From the NCBI GenBank assembly GCA_900547685.1, contig URHS01000052.1, positions 1-16,458 of the forward strand: DNA of 16,458 nt, written 5' to 3'. Position 1 is the stretch's first letter. Each line of letters begins with the position of its first letter. Shown here piece by piece: positions 5,296 through 12,197 of the stretch. A program made the position numbers and the translations under genes. This DNA comes from an uncultured Blautia sp. (lineage in GTDB: Bacteria > Bacillota > Clostridia > Lachnospirales > Lachnospiraceae). The notes under the pieces are model-generated. The model made no database searches. It had not been told where the DNA came from and was given only the letters and a program-made list of their open reading frames with translations.

Positions 5296-7461
5296 TTAGA
5301 TTTCGTACCATTTAATTTCGTTTGCTTCCAGATGTAAATCGAAGCTTGTTCCGTCACCTTTGTATACAGTAGTATCCTGTGGTTCATAAGTATTGTTTAC
5401 AACACAATATTTGCCATTTTTTACATAAGCATGAACTTCTACATTGTAGTTATCAGAGAACCATCTATGAAGGTTTTCTTCATCATGAGAAGCCCAGATA
5501 ATTGCTCTGTAAAGGATACGGCTGTTTTCAAAGCTGTATGGAAGACCGCTGATATAAACACTTCTTCCTTCTCCGAATTCATTAACAGCCATCTGTACTT
5601 CCTGATCTTTCTGTTTAATAATTGTTGCTTCCGGCAGAGCATAAATTGCTTTCTGTCCTTCACCGAAATCAACATCATCTTTACAGTCTTCGATAATAAA
5701 GTGATCATGTTCTTCCCAGTTGTATTTATCTGTGTTAAGAGTAAATCCTGTTTCTTTTTCAACACCCATAACACCTGCTAACTGGAAGTAACGTCCTTCA
5801 TGCTGATATGCTGTAGGTTCGCCTACACCAATAAATCCACCGCCATTATAGATGAATTTCTTCACTGCTGTTACAACTTTTTCATCTGCCCAGTTGTCTC
5901 CGCCTGTGTATGCTGTATATGCACCACCTACGTTTAATACAACGTCAATGTCGTCCAGAATTTCAGGAGTGTTTCTGATATCGTCAAAGCTGATGAATTT
6001 TACATCAAATGGAGCTCCACTTAATGCTTCAATAATTCCTGCATAAGAGTAGTTCTGTTTGTAGTAAATTGCATGATGTACCATGTGGTTACCCCAAGCA
6101 CGCATTTTACCCCAGCTGTTTAAAACAGCAACTTTCTTCATACAATATGGAGTTGTACCTTTAATGTTATCATACAATGTTCTGAATTCATTACATACGC
6201 TTTCTACATAATCGATAAATTCAGGGAATTCCATAGCCAGTTTTAAGTATCCGCCGTAGCCGATGCGGTCAATTGGGCTTCTTAAAATTGCACGTCTTGC
6301 TGTTACCCAGTTCACTTTTGCTTCTTTTACAGGATCTCCACCCTCATGGAATGTATCCGGGAAGAAATATGGAAGGAAACGTCCCTCTGTATATTTTACT
6401 CCCTTAATATCACTAATCAGACGTAAAGTAGAACCATTTCCTACACTTCCTACTACTGCGTCAAGACCAATACTCTTAAATTCGTCCATGAACGGTTCCA
6501 TACCAATCCAATGGTCACCTAAGAACATCATGGCTTCTTTACCACACTCATGTGTAATATCAACCATTTCTTTTGCAAGTTTAGCAACTTCTCTTCTCTG
6601 GAATGCCTGGAAATCTTTAAACTCTTTAGACGGAATTCTGTATGTATTGTTCATATAACCCTGATCAATAATAAATTCCGGTCTGAATTTATATCCTACT
6701 TCCTGTTCAAACTGTTCCAGAATGTATGGGCTTACAGAAGCAGAATATCCGTACCAGTCTACATATTTTTCTCTTGCCAGTTCATCAAAAATCAATGTGA
6801 ACTGATGGAAGAAAGTTGTATAACGAATAACATCTACATGTGGATTGTCTGCAATAAATTTGCGAAGACGTTTCATAGAGTATTCTTTTGTTTTTGGCTG
6901 ACGAACATCAAATGTAATCTGTTTTTCAAAGTTTGTCCAGCCGTTTGTAACTGCATTATACATGTGTACCGGATCCCACATAATATATGCTAAAAAGCTA
7001 ACTGTATAGTCATGGAATGCTTTTGCATCATGAATTGTCACATCGCCTGTTTCTTCATTGTAATCCCACTGTGTTACAGGCACTACTTCTCCTGTTGTTC
7101 TGTCAATAACTTCCCACCAACGTGTAATATCGTCATGAGAATTTACCTTCAACATATCAGGATAGAGATGATTCATCAGATGAATGGATAATTCACCATC
7201 TACAGCTGTATAAAATGGTGTCATGATGTACATCTGCTGAATTTCATCAGGATTTGCTTTTGCCCACTCATTGTCTTTTCTTGTTGTATAATAAGTGGAA
7301 TATACTTTTGCATCTACATTTTTTAATTCTTCCGGATAATCAGTTCCGTCACAGTCGCGAATCGCATCTGCTCCCCATCTTTTTACCAGTTCCAGAGTTT
7401 CCGGTACTACGTCCACGTCTGTTGGAATAGTTACACGCCCTTTAAAATTTGTTTCGCTCAT
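5296..7461 (-). CDS. GH112 1,3-beta-galactosyl-N-acetylhexosamine phosphorylase
   Basis: This 721-residue cytosolic enzyme is predicted to phosphorolyse galacto-N-biose or lacto-N-biose to galactose 1-phosphate and the free N-acetylhexosamine, which saves ATP in mucin or milk glycan use. A TIM-barrel-like part covers about residues 1-435, followed by an alpha/beta domain (about 440-640) and a C-terminal beta domain. Asp316 in MFLGDHWIG aligns with the catalytic acid Asp313 of the Bifidobacterium longum enzyme. Val165 and Asn169 in WDPVHMYN align with its Val162 and Asn166 near the sugar-specificity pocket. GRFLPYFFPDTF is at 360-371. The family also contains galactosyl-rhamnose phosphorylases, so the exact acceptor is inferred. 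The start follows AAAGGAG. No signal peptide is present, so the disaccharide must be imported; no transporter or HexNAc kinase lies nearby. Confidence 0.93.
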   Translation of the reverse strand: MSETNFKGRVTIPTDVDVVPETLELVKRWGADAIRDCDGTDYPEELKNVDAKVYSTYYTTRKDNEWAKANPDEIQQMYIMTPFYTAVDGELSIHLMNHLYPDMLKVNSHDDITRWWEVIDRTTGEVVPVTQWDYNEETGDVTIHDAKAFHDYTVSFLAYIMWDPVHMYNAVTNGWTNFEKQITFDVRQPKTKEYSMKRLRKFIADNPHVDVIRYTTFFHQFTLIFDELAREKYVDWYGYSASVSPYILEQFEQEVGYKFRPEFIIDQGYMNNTYRIPSKEFKDFQAFQRREVAKLAKEMVDITHECGKEAMMFLGDHWIGMEPFMDEFKSIGLDAVVGSVGNGSTLRLISDIKGVKYTEGRFLPYFFPDTFHEGGDPVKEAKVNWVTARRAILRSPIDRIGYGGYLKLAMEFPEFIDYVESVCNEFRTLYDNIKGTTPYCMKKVAVLNSWGKMRAWGNHMVHHAIYYKQNYSYAGIIEALSGAPFDVKFISFDDIRNTPEILDDIDVVLNVGGAYTAYTGGDNWADEKVVTAVKKFIYNGGGFIGVGEPTAYQHEGRYFQLAGVMGVEKETGFTLNTDKYNWEEHDHFIIEDCKDDVDFGEGQKAIYALPEATIIKQKDQEVQMAVNEFGEGRSVYISGLPYSFENSRILYRAIIWASHDEENLHRWFSDNYNVEVHAYVKNGKYCVVNNTYEPQDTTVYKGDGTSFDLHLEANEIKWYEI

Positions 7462-7551
7462 GTTTTCTCCTTTCGCACTTTCAAAGCATTTCGTTATACT
7501 CTAAGGATATACAATATTCCACAAAATTTCTATGCGCATCTTGCGATTTTT

Positions 7552-7557
7552 ATTATA
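7552..7557 (-). promoter_or_regulatory. Candidate -10 box for the GH112 gene
   Basis: A perfect minus-strand TATAAT lies within an AT-rich ATATATATAATAA stretch, about 90 bases before the start codon. The -35 region is poor. That would fit a promoter needing an activator such as the nearby AraC protein, but this is inference. A short inverted repeat, CGCA-AGA-TGCG, lies just downstream at about 7535-7545 and could be an operator. Confidence 0.3.
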
Positions 7558-7588
7558 TATATTGCTGTTTTTCTAATTTTAACATCAA

Positions 7589-9205
7589 TTATTTGTTTTT
7601 ACTTTGGTGATTATATTTAATAATACCCAACACACACAATATCATAATAATTCCTGCCGGAAGAGCAATCCACGCTGACTGAGTAAAGCCTGCAATGATG
7701 TAAGTAACAAAACTTACACCTGCTACTGTCACAGCATAAGGAAGCTGTGTTGAAACATGATTTACATGATTACACTGAGCTCCTGCTGATGCCATAATCG
7801 TTGTATCGGAAATCGGTGAACAGTGGTCTCCGCATACAGCACCTGCCATACAGGCTGAAATAGAGATAATCATAAGCTGAGGATCACTTTCTCCAAAAAC
7901 AGCTACAACAATAGGAATTAAAATACCAAAAGTTCCCCAGGAAGTTCCCGTTGCAAATGCCAGCAAGCATCCTACAATAAATATAATTGCAGGGAGTAAA
8001 TTCATCAGTCCCTCTGCTACACTTTCCATAGCTGTTGCCACAAAAACATCTGCTCCAAGACTATCGGTCATAGCTTTTAATGTCCATGCAAATGTCAAAA
8101 TTAAAATTGCCGGAACCATTGCTTTAAATCCGTCAGGAAGACAATCCATACAGTCCCTAAAGGACAGCACCCGTCTTGCAATATAAAAAATAACGGTAAT
8201 CAGGAAAGCAAAGACACTTCCGATAGACAGCGCTAATGAAGCATCACTTTTTGAAAACGCTGTTACAAAATCAGTACCACTGAAAAATCCCCCCGTGTAA
8301 ATCATACCGGTAATACAACATACAATTAAAACTAAAATCGGCACTACCAAATCAATTACTTTTCCTCTTGGGTTCGGCTTTTTGTCTGAAACTTCCTCAT
8401 CTACTCTCTTTCCGGTTGTATAAATATCTCCCTTTAAAGCATTTGCTTCATGAACTGCCATAGATCCGAAATCTACTTTCATCAATACTAAACCAAACAT
8501 CATAACAATCGTAAGAAGTGCATAGAAGTTATATGGAATTGCTTTCATAAAAATTGCCAGACCATCTTCGCCTTCCACAAATCCACTGACTGCTGCCGCC
8601 CAGGAAGAAATCGGAGCAATAATACAAATAGGAGCTGCTGTTGAGTCAATTAAATATGCAAATTTTGCTTTTGAAACATTATGCTTGTCTGTAATAGGCT
8701 TCATGACACTTCCTACTGTAAGGCAGTTAAAATAATCGTCTACAAAAATCAACATTCCCAACAAAATCGTAGCAATCTGTGCACCAACTCTTGTTTTAAT
8801 GTGTGTACTTGCCCACTTACCAAAAGCTGCTGAACCGCCTGCACGGTTCATCATACATACCATGGTACCTAAAATCACTAAGAAAATCAGAATACCTACA
8901 TTATAAGAATCTGAAAGTACTTTTATGAAACCGCCTTCCAAAATCTTATTTACTGTTTTCTCAAATCCAAAATCAGCTGAAAATAATGCACCTACCAAAA
9001 TACCAATAAATAAAGAACTATAAACTTCCTTGGTAATTAGCGCTAAAACAATAGCTACAATAGGAGGTACTAAAGACCAAAAGGTAGCATACATATTCGG
9101 TTTCGGTGCTTCAGCCTCAGTTCCTGCAAATACGGTGACCGCAAAAGTCATCATAAGCAACATAAAAATTGCTGCACTGGTAAAGATTTTTCTTTTCTTC
9201 GTCAT
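7589..9205 (-). CDS. NhaC-superfamily transporter, probably lysine uptake (LysW-like)
   Basis: This is a polytopic membrane protein of 538 residues from the ATG at 9205. That start has GGGAG 7 bases upstream; a TTG two codons earlier is too close to the site. The N-terminus (MTKKRKIFTSAAIFMLLMMT...) is a first membrane segment or signal anchor. The NhaC superfamily signature GDHCSPISDTTIMAS lies at about 459-473, followed by a His-rich CNHVNHVSTQLPYA. FVDDYFNCLTVGS near 154-166 is also typical. By family alone it would be called a Na+/H+ antiporter. The lysine riboswitch directly upstream (9427-9595) indicates lysine transport, consistent with published comparative genomics of L-box-controlled NhaC-type genes. 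Transcription comes from upstream, and GH112 follows on the same strand after 127 bases. Confidence 0.88.
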   Translation of the reverse strand: MTKKRKIFTSAAIFMLLMMTFAVTVFAGTEAEAPKPNMYATFWSLVPPIVAIVLALITKEVYSSLFIGILVGALFSADFGFEKTVNKILEGGFIKVLSDSYNVGILIFLVILGTMVCMMNRAGGSAAFGKWASTHIKTRVGAQIATILLGMLIFVDDYFNCLTVGSVMKPITDKHNVSKAKFAYLIDSTAAPICIIAPISSWAAAVSGFVEGEDGLAIFMKAIPYNFYALLTIVMMFGLVLMKVDFGSMAVHEANALKGDIYTTGKRVDEEVSDKKPNPRGKVIDLVVPILVLIVCCITGMIYTGGFFSGTDFVTAFSKSDASLALSIGSVFAFLITVIFYIARRVLSFRDCMDCLPDGFKAMVPAILILTFAWTLKAMTDSLGADVFVATAMESVAEGLMNLLPAIIFIVGCLLAFATGTSWGTFGILIPIVVAVFGESDPQLMIISISACMAGAVCGDHCSPISDTTIMASAGAQCNHVNHVSTQLPYAVTVAGVSFVTYIIAGFTQSAWIALPAGIIMILCVLGIIKYNHQSKNK

Positions 9206-9245
9206 AATCAATCTCCCTTTCTTATCTTTTTAATATATTAAACAC

Positions 9246-9267
9246 AAAACCTCGCTTGCGAGATTTT
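9246..9267 (-). terminator. Second terminator-like hairpin, just before the transporter gene
   Basis: On the minus strand, arms AAAATCTCGC and GCGAGGTTTT (one T.G pair) close on a 2-base loop and run into TTTTGTGTTT. It lies about 40 bases before the start codon and downstream of the lysine riboswitch terminator. Unless relieved, it would stop transcripts that have already passed the L-box. Confidence 0.55.
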
Positions 9268-9318
9268 CCGCCTGCAACAAAGCATAATTTTTATCCGTTG
9301 CAGTGCGATCCTTGCGAA
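9268..9318 (-). ncRNA. Candidate structured leader element upstream of the second terminator
   Basis: On the minus strand, CGC-A-CTGCAAC pairs with GTTGCAGGCG as a 10-bp stem with a single bulged A, capped by an 18-base loop (GGATAAAAATTATGCTTT). Outside it, TTTC can pair with GAAA across an 8-base bulge (GCAAGGAT). The GAAAA used by that outer pairing is also the 5' arm of the terminator at 9246-9267, so the two folds partly exclude each other. This looks like an attenuator or small riboswitch. I do not recognise a known class. Confidence 0.4.
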
Positions 9319-9330
9319 AGTGTTTTTTGT

Positions 9331-9358
9331 TTTATAAGAACTGTGTTCTATAAAACAA
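9331..9358 (-). promoter_or_regulatory. Possible second promoter downstream of the riboswitch
   Basis: On the minus strand, TTGTTT (9358-9353) and TATAAA (9336-9331) are separated by 16 bases. They would start transcription near 9324, beyond the lysine riboswitch terminator. The same bases form an 18-bp hairpin with one bulge (arms at 9322-9340 and 9346-9363), so this could be a structural element instead of a promoter. Confidence 0.4.
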
Positions 9359-9403
9359 AAAACCATGAACGATACTCCCTGCTGGGAACGCGTTCATGGT
9401 TTT
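9357..9403 (-). terminator. Expression-platform terminator of the lysine riboswitch
   Basis: On the minus strand, AAAACCATGAACG and CGTTCATGGTTTT form a 13-bp perfect stem with a 19-base loop that holds an inner TCCC/GGGA hairpin. A run of six T follows. It begins 24 bases after the aptamer. The 3' P1 segment TCATTGGT can pair with ACCATGA of the 5' arm (7 bp, one bulge) as an antiterminator, which explains how lysine-stabilised P1 would favour termination. Confidence 0.85.
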
Positions 9404-9426
9404 ACTGAAATCAATTGAGTATGACC

Positions 9427-9595
9427 AATGATGATAGCGCTCCACTTATCGTGACAGTACATAATATCTTATATCATGTCCCAGCAGAAAAATCTTGGGC
9501 AGATTTTCCCACTTCGGCAGTTTCCCCTTTCCCCTTCTGCGGCTGCCCTGCCTTACAAAAGGATACTCTTGAAACCTGCACCTCTATCATAATAT
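9427..9595 (-). ncRNA. Lysine riboswitch (L-box)
   Basis: Read on the minus strand, the conserved L-box elements occur in order: GATAGAGGTGC, CAAGAGTA, GGAAAGGGGA, TGCCGAAG, GCTGGG, ACTGTCACGA and TGGAGCGCTATC. The ends pair as helix P1 (ATTATGATAG with CTATCATCAT, one mismatch). These match the Bacillus lysC leader pattern closely. Lysine binding stabilises P1 and permits the terminator at 9357-9403, so the transporter is made when lysine is scarce. The aptamer starts only 33 bases after the stop of the LytR-type gene, and no clear separate promoter is visible, so transcription may read through from that gene or start inside its 3' end. A 5-bp GAAA-loop hairpin lies between them at 9601-9614. 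Confidence 0.96.
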
Positions 9596-9627
9596 CGTTC
9601 CTGACTTTCGTCAGTTGTGTTTTTATC

Positions 9628-11184
9628 TTATTCTACTGCTTCCCCTGTTTCATTTGGTGTATCACTTGGAAGCATTTCACCATTTTCCACTTTATCCATC
9701 AGTACCTTAATATTAGCAACTGAAGTTTCATTTGGAATTGTAACATACAGCGCTGTTCCCGGTGCAGAATAACAATGTGCCTGATCACCTGCACCTTCCG
9801 CTGCAACAGATTTAATCGTCCATTCACCACCATTATCAATCTGGCTTTGAATTAATCTCTGTATCTGTTCCATAGACATATTGGTTTCCACGCTGTTACT
9901 TACTTCGGAAATCATTTTTGGTGCCTTCACCAACATTTCCGGCGTAATCATTTTCTTAAACATGGCTTGAATTACCGCCATCTGGTCTTTACCTCTCTGG
10001 TTGTCACCGCCCGGAACATTGTAACGTTCTCTGGCAAAAGAAAGCGCCTGATCACCATTAAAATGATTAGTTCCTTTCTTTACATCCATAATCTCACCGC
10101 CGGCGCCGCTTGTGGTAAATGCAAATTCTGATTCTACATCTATACCACCCATTAAATCAACCATAGTAATTAATGAAGTAAAGTTTACTCTTGTATAAAA
10201 TGGAATTTCAATTTCATACAGTTCTTCTAAAGCTGCTATAGATTTATCTACGCCATAAATTCCTGCATGTGTCAGTTTATCTTTCTTTTCACCTGAAACT
10301 CCCGGAATTGTCACATAGAAATCTCGTGGCGTATTTGTAAGTAAAATCTGCCTTGTTTCCGGATTGACCGTTGCAATAATATTTACATCGCTTCTGCTCT
10401 TTGAAGAAATCGGACCATATACATCAATACCACTGATAAACATACTGAAAGGCTCTTCCTTGACATTTACATTAGGAGAATTCCCTTGTGTCATGTTATC
10501 ATTCTTACTTTCAATACTATACTGTGCTATAACTTTCACCTTACTGTTATAGCCTTCATTCACTTCTTCTATAATTCCACTGAAGCTTTCATCATACACA
10601 ATAGCATCTACTGTTTCACTTAGCAACCCTGCTACCTGATCATTTAAAGTATCGAATTCCTTTGTCAGAACTTCTTTTCCTGCATCAGCATTAACTTTCT
10701 TCATTGCTTCTGCCATTTCGCTGTCATCTTCTATAGACTGAACACCGTAAACATAGTCCTTTGTATCCCATACTTTCTCTGCAGGATCATCTTTTCTGAC
10801 TACTACCAATACACTATGTACCTGTTTTCCAAGAGTATCTCCACTGATATCCTCAATTGCATCATGTGTCTGATACATATATACAGAACCGAATATCAAA
10901 ACAGCCGACATCAGAATACTGACAATTTTACTGACAATGGCTTTCCCCCTGGTTACAATCTGCATGGTTAAAAGCAGTGCCGCAAAAACAAGAAGTAATG
11001 CCGCAAACCCCGCTACATACTTGGCAGGAAGCACTCCCAATCTCCATGTAAAACCAATAAAGACAAGAGTCGCAAGAATTTGAATTCCAACCAAGATCTC
11101 ACCGACTATACGAAAAGCTTTTCGAACACGATTTTTCTTTCGCTTTGTCGAGCTCATCTTTTTTTTGCTATTTGTATTCTCCAT
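9628..11184 (-). CDS. LytR-CpsA-Psr (LCP) family cell-wall ligase with an extra domain
   Basis: LCP enzymes transfer undecaprenyl-linked polymers (teichoic acid, capsule) to peptidoglycan outside the cell. The protein has 518 residues. A basic cytosolic tail (1-25) is followed by three membrane segments at about 27-46, 55-77 and 84-103. An extracytoplasmic domain follows at about 118-245, containing VVVRKDDPAE and DAIVYDESFSGIIEE. The LCP core covers about 260-425: SRSDVNIIATVNP (262-274), TNTPRDFYVTIPG (283-295), KLTHAGIYG, and ARERYNVPGGDNQRGKDQ (384-401) with the conserved Arg residues. The tail is acidic. Three segments plus a middle domain resemble streptococcal CpsA more than single-pass LytR. 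The start follows AAAGGAG. No capsule genes adjoin. Confidence 0.92.
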   Translation of the reverse strand: MENTNSKKKMSSTKRKKNRVRKAFRIVGEILVGIQILATLVFIGFTWRLGVLPAKYVAGFAALLLVFAALLLTMQIVTRGKAIVSKIVSILMSAVLIFGSVYMYQTHDAIEDISGDTLGKQVHSVLVVVRKDDPAEKVWDTKDYVYGVQSIEDDSEMAEAMKKVNADAGKEVLTKEFDTLNDQVAGLLSETVDAIVYDESFSGIIEEVNEGYNSKVKVIAQYSIESKNDNMTQGNSPNVNVKEEPFSMFISGIDVYGPISSKSRSDVNIIATVNPETRQILLTNTPRDFYVTIPGVSGEKKDKLTHAGIYGVDKSIAALEELYEIEIPFYTRVNFTSLITMVDLMGGIDVESEFAFTTSGAGGEIMDVKKGTNHFNGDQALSFARERYNVPGGDNQRGKDQMAVIQAMFKKMITPEMLVKAPKMISEVSNSVETNMSMEQIQRLIQSQIDNGGEWTIKSVAAEGAGDQAHCYSAPGTALYVTIPNETSVANIKVLMDKVENGEMLPSDTPNETGEAVE

Positions 11185-11233
11185 ATTTTATTCTCCTTTA
11201 TACTGTCACGTTTTAAATGACATTACCTAATTT

Positions 11234-11262
11234 AATATAATATAAATCCTAAAAAAAAGCAA
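11234..11262 (-). promoter_or_regulatory. Sigma-A promoter of the LCP gene
   Basis: On the minus strand, TTGCTT (11262-11257) and TATATT (11239-11234) are separated by 17 bases, about 50 bases before the start codon. Confidence 0.6.
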
Positions 11263-11375
11263 CCTTCTAGCCTTTATAAACACACTTTTTTGCTGAAAAA
11301 TGCAGTTTATGCCTTTATTCTCCTAAAAATATTTCTCACATTTATTTAATTTTTCTGGAATTTTCGGACTATTAG

Positions 11376-11384
11376 TGTTATAAT
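11376..11384 (+). promoter_or_regulatory. Extended -10 promoter of the cytidylate-kinase-like gene
   Basis: TGTTATAAT is a perfect -10 box with the TGN extension, 38 bases before the start codon. The -35 region is weak, as is usual for extended -10 promoters. The remainder of the divergent gap (11263-11375) is AT-rich with no further feature I can support. Confidence 0.6.
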
Positions 11385-11421
11385 TTTTATATAAAGTGAA
11401 TGTTAAAAAGGAGGTTTTCGT

Positions 11422-12018
11422 ATGAGTCATCGTATTATTACTATCAATCGTATGTATGGAAGTGGCGGACGTCTTTTAGGAAAAGCACTGGCAAACAAGC
11501 TTGGAATACACTTCTATGACCATGAACTTATCCGTCTTGCCAGCGAGGAAAATGACATCCCCTATGAGGAGTTGTTAAAAGTAGATGAAAGGAAAGCCAG
11601 CCAATGGCGACTTCCTATCAACGAACAAATGCAGATGCAGCCACAATATCATTTTCATCCGATGAATGATGTCCTTTTTGAAACGGAATCCAAGATTATT
11701 GAACGTCTGGGAAAAACAGAAGACTGTATTATTGTAGGACGCTGTGCCAATTATATACTGGGAGATGATTGTCTGAGCCTTTTCGTATATGCCCCTTATG
11801 AGTATCGTGTTAAAGCAGTTATGGAACGCTTAGGCAGAGAAGAAAAGAGTGCCCGCACTCTTGTAAAAAAAATGGATAAGACACGTAAATCTTATTACGA
11901 ATTTTTCACCGACCAGAAGTGGAACAATCTGGACAATTATCAGATGTGTATTGACACCAGCCGCTTTTCTCAAGATTTTCTGGTTAATATGCTTGCGGAT
12001 ATTTATCGAACCTTGTAA
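11422..12018 (+). CDS. Cytidylate-kinase-like family protein
   Basis: This 198-residue soluble P-loop protein is of the cytidylate-kinase-2 type. The N-terminal nucleotide-binding loop is NRMYGSGGRLLGKALA at residues 9-24; the family commonly has REYGSGGREIG. A second conserved segment, CIIVGRCANYIL, is at 102-113. Arg-rich lid-like residues follow (RVKAVMERLGREEKSAR, 129-145), then a Lys/Arg-rich segment and a YYEFFTDQKW stretch typical of this family in Clostridia. The canonical NMP-binding residues of true CMP kinase are not clear, so the substrate is uncertain. The ATG follows AAAGGAGG. The gene is monocistronic and converges on the ABC operon, with the inverted-repeat element starting 24 bases after its stop. 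Confidence 0.85.
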   Translation: MSHRIITINRMYGSGGRLLGKALANKLGIHFYDHELIRLASEENDIPYEELLKVDERKASQWRLPINEQMQMQPQYHFHPMNDVLFETESKIIERLGKTEDCIIVGRCANYILGDDCLSLFVYAPYEYRVKAVMERLGREEKSARTLVKKMDKTRKSYYEFFTDQKWNNLDNYQMCIDTSRFSQDFLVNMLADIYRTL

Positions 12019-12041
12019 AAATCAAATTTTCTTTATCAGTG

Positions 12042-12197
12042 AAAAAGAGTTGTCTCATGAAACATCATTTTGGAATATTTATACACTTTTAGCGAGTTTG
12101 TCGAGCACGCTTTAAAATTACAAACTCAAAATAAACACAGACTGATTGTAAAATGTATAAATATTCCGAATGTGAATCTAATGAGACAACTCTTTTT
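12042..12197. repeat. 156-bp inverted-repeat element (MITE-like) between convergent genes
   Basis: Outer arms AAAAAGAGTTGTCTCAT (12042-12058) and their exact complement (12181-12197) are 17 bp. After a 13-base unpaired segment on each side, a second perfect 14-bp pairing follows, GGAATATTTATACA (12072-12085) with TGTATAAATATTCC (12154-12167). A third, GAGTTTGT/ACAAACTC, lies at 12094-12101 and 12120-12127. The ends resemble insertion-sequence termini, and no transposase is inside, so it could be a non-autonomous element. The outer stem ends in T-tracts on both strands and would also act as a bidirectional terminator. No clear target duplication is visible. Confidence 0.7.

Noticed and set aside
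7462..7500. Catabolite-repression (cre) site upstream of GH112
   Set aside because: TGAAAGTGCGAAAG only loosely resembles the consensus and lacks the central CG-centred symmetry.
9206..9211. TTG at 9211 as start of the transporter
   Set aside because: It lies 1 base from the GGGAG site; the ATG at 9205 has a 7-base spacing.
9345..9390. Lysine-rich leader peptide as the regulator of the transporter
   Set aside because: The short frame starting in the riboswitch terminator (MNAFPAGSIVHG...) has no lysine codons and no ribosome site.
9601..9614. Hairpin CTGAC-TTTC-GTCAG as a terminator of the LCP gene
   Set aside because: On the minus strand, the LCP direction, no T-tract follows; the T-rich stretch is on the other side.
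9415..9723. 102-codon plus-strand open frame
   Set aside because: It is antisense to the lysine riboswitch and the end of the LCP gene, with no ribosome site.
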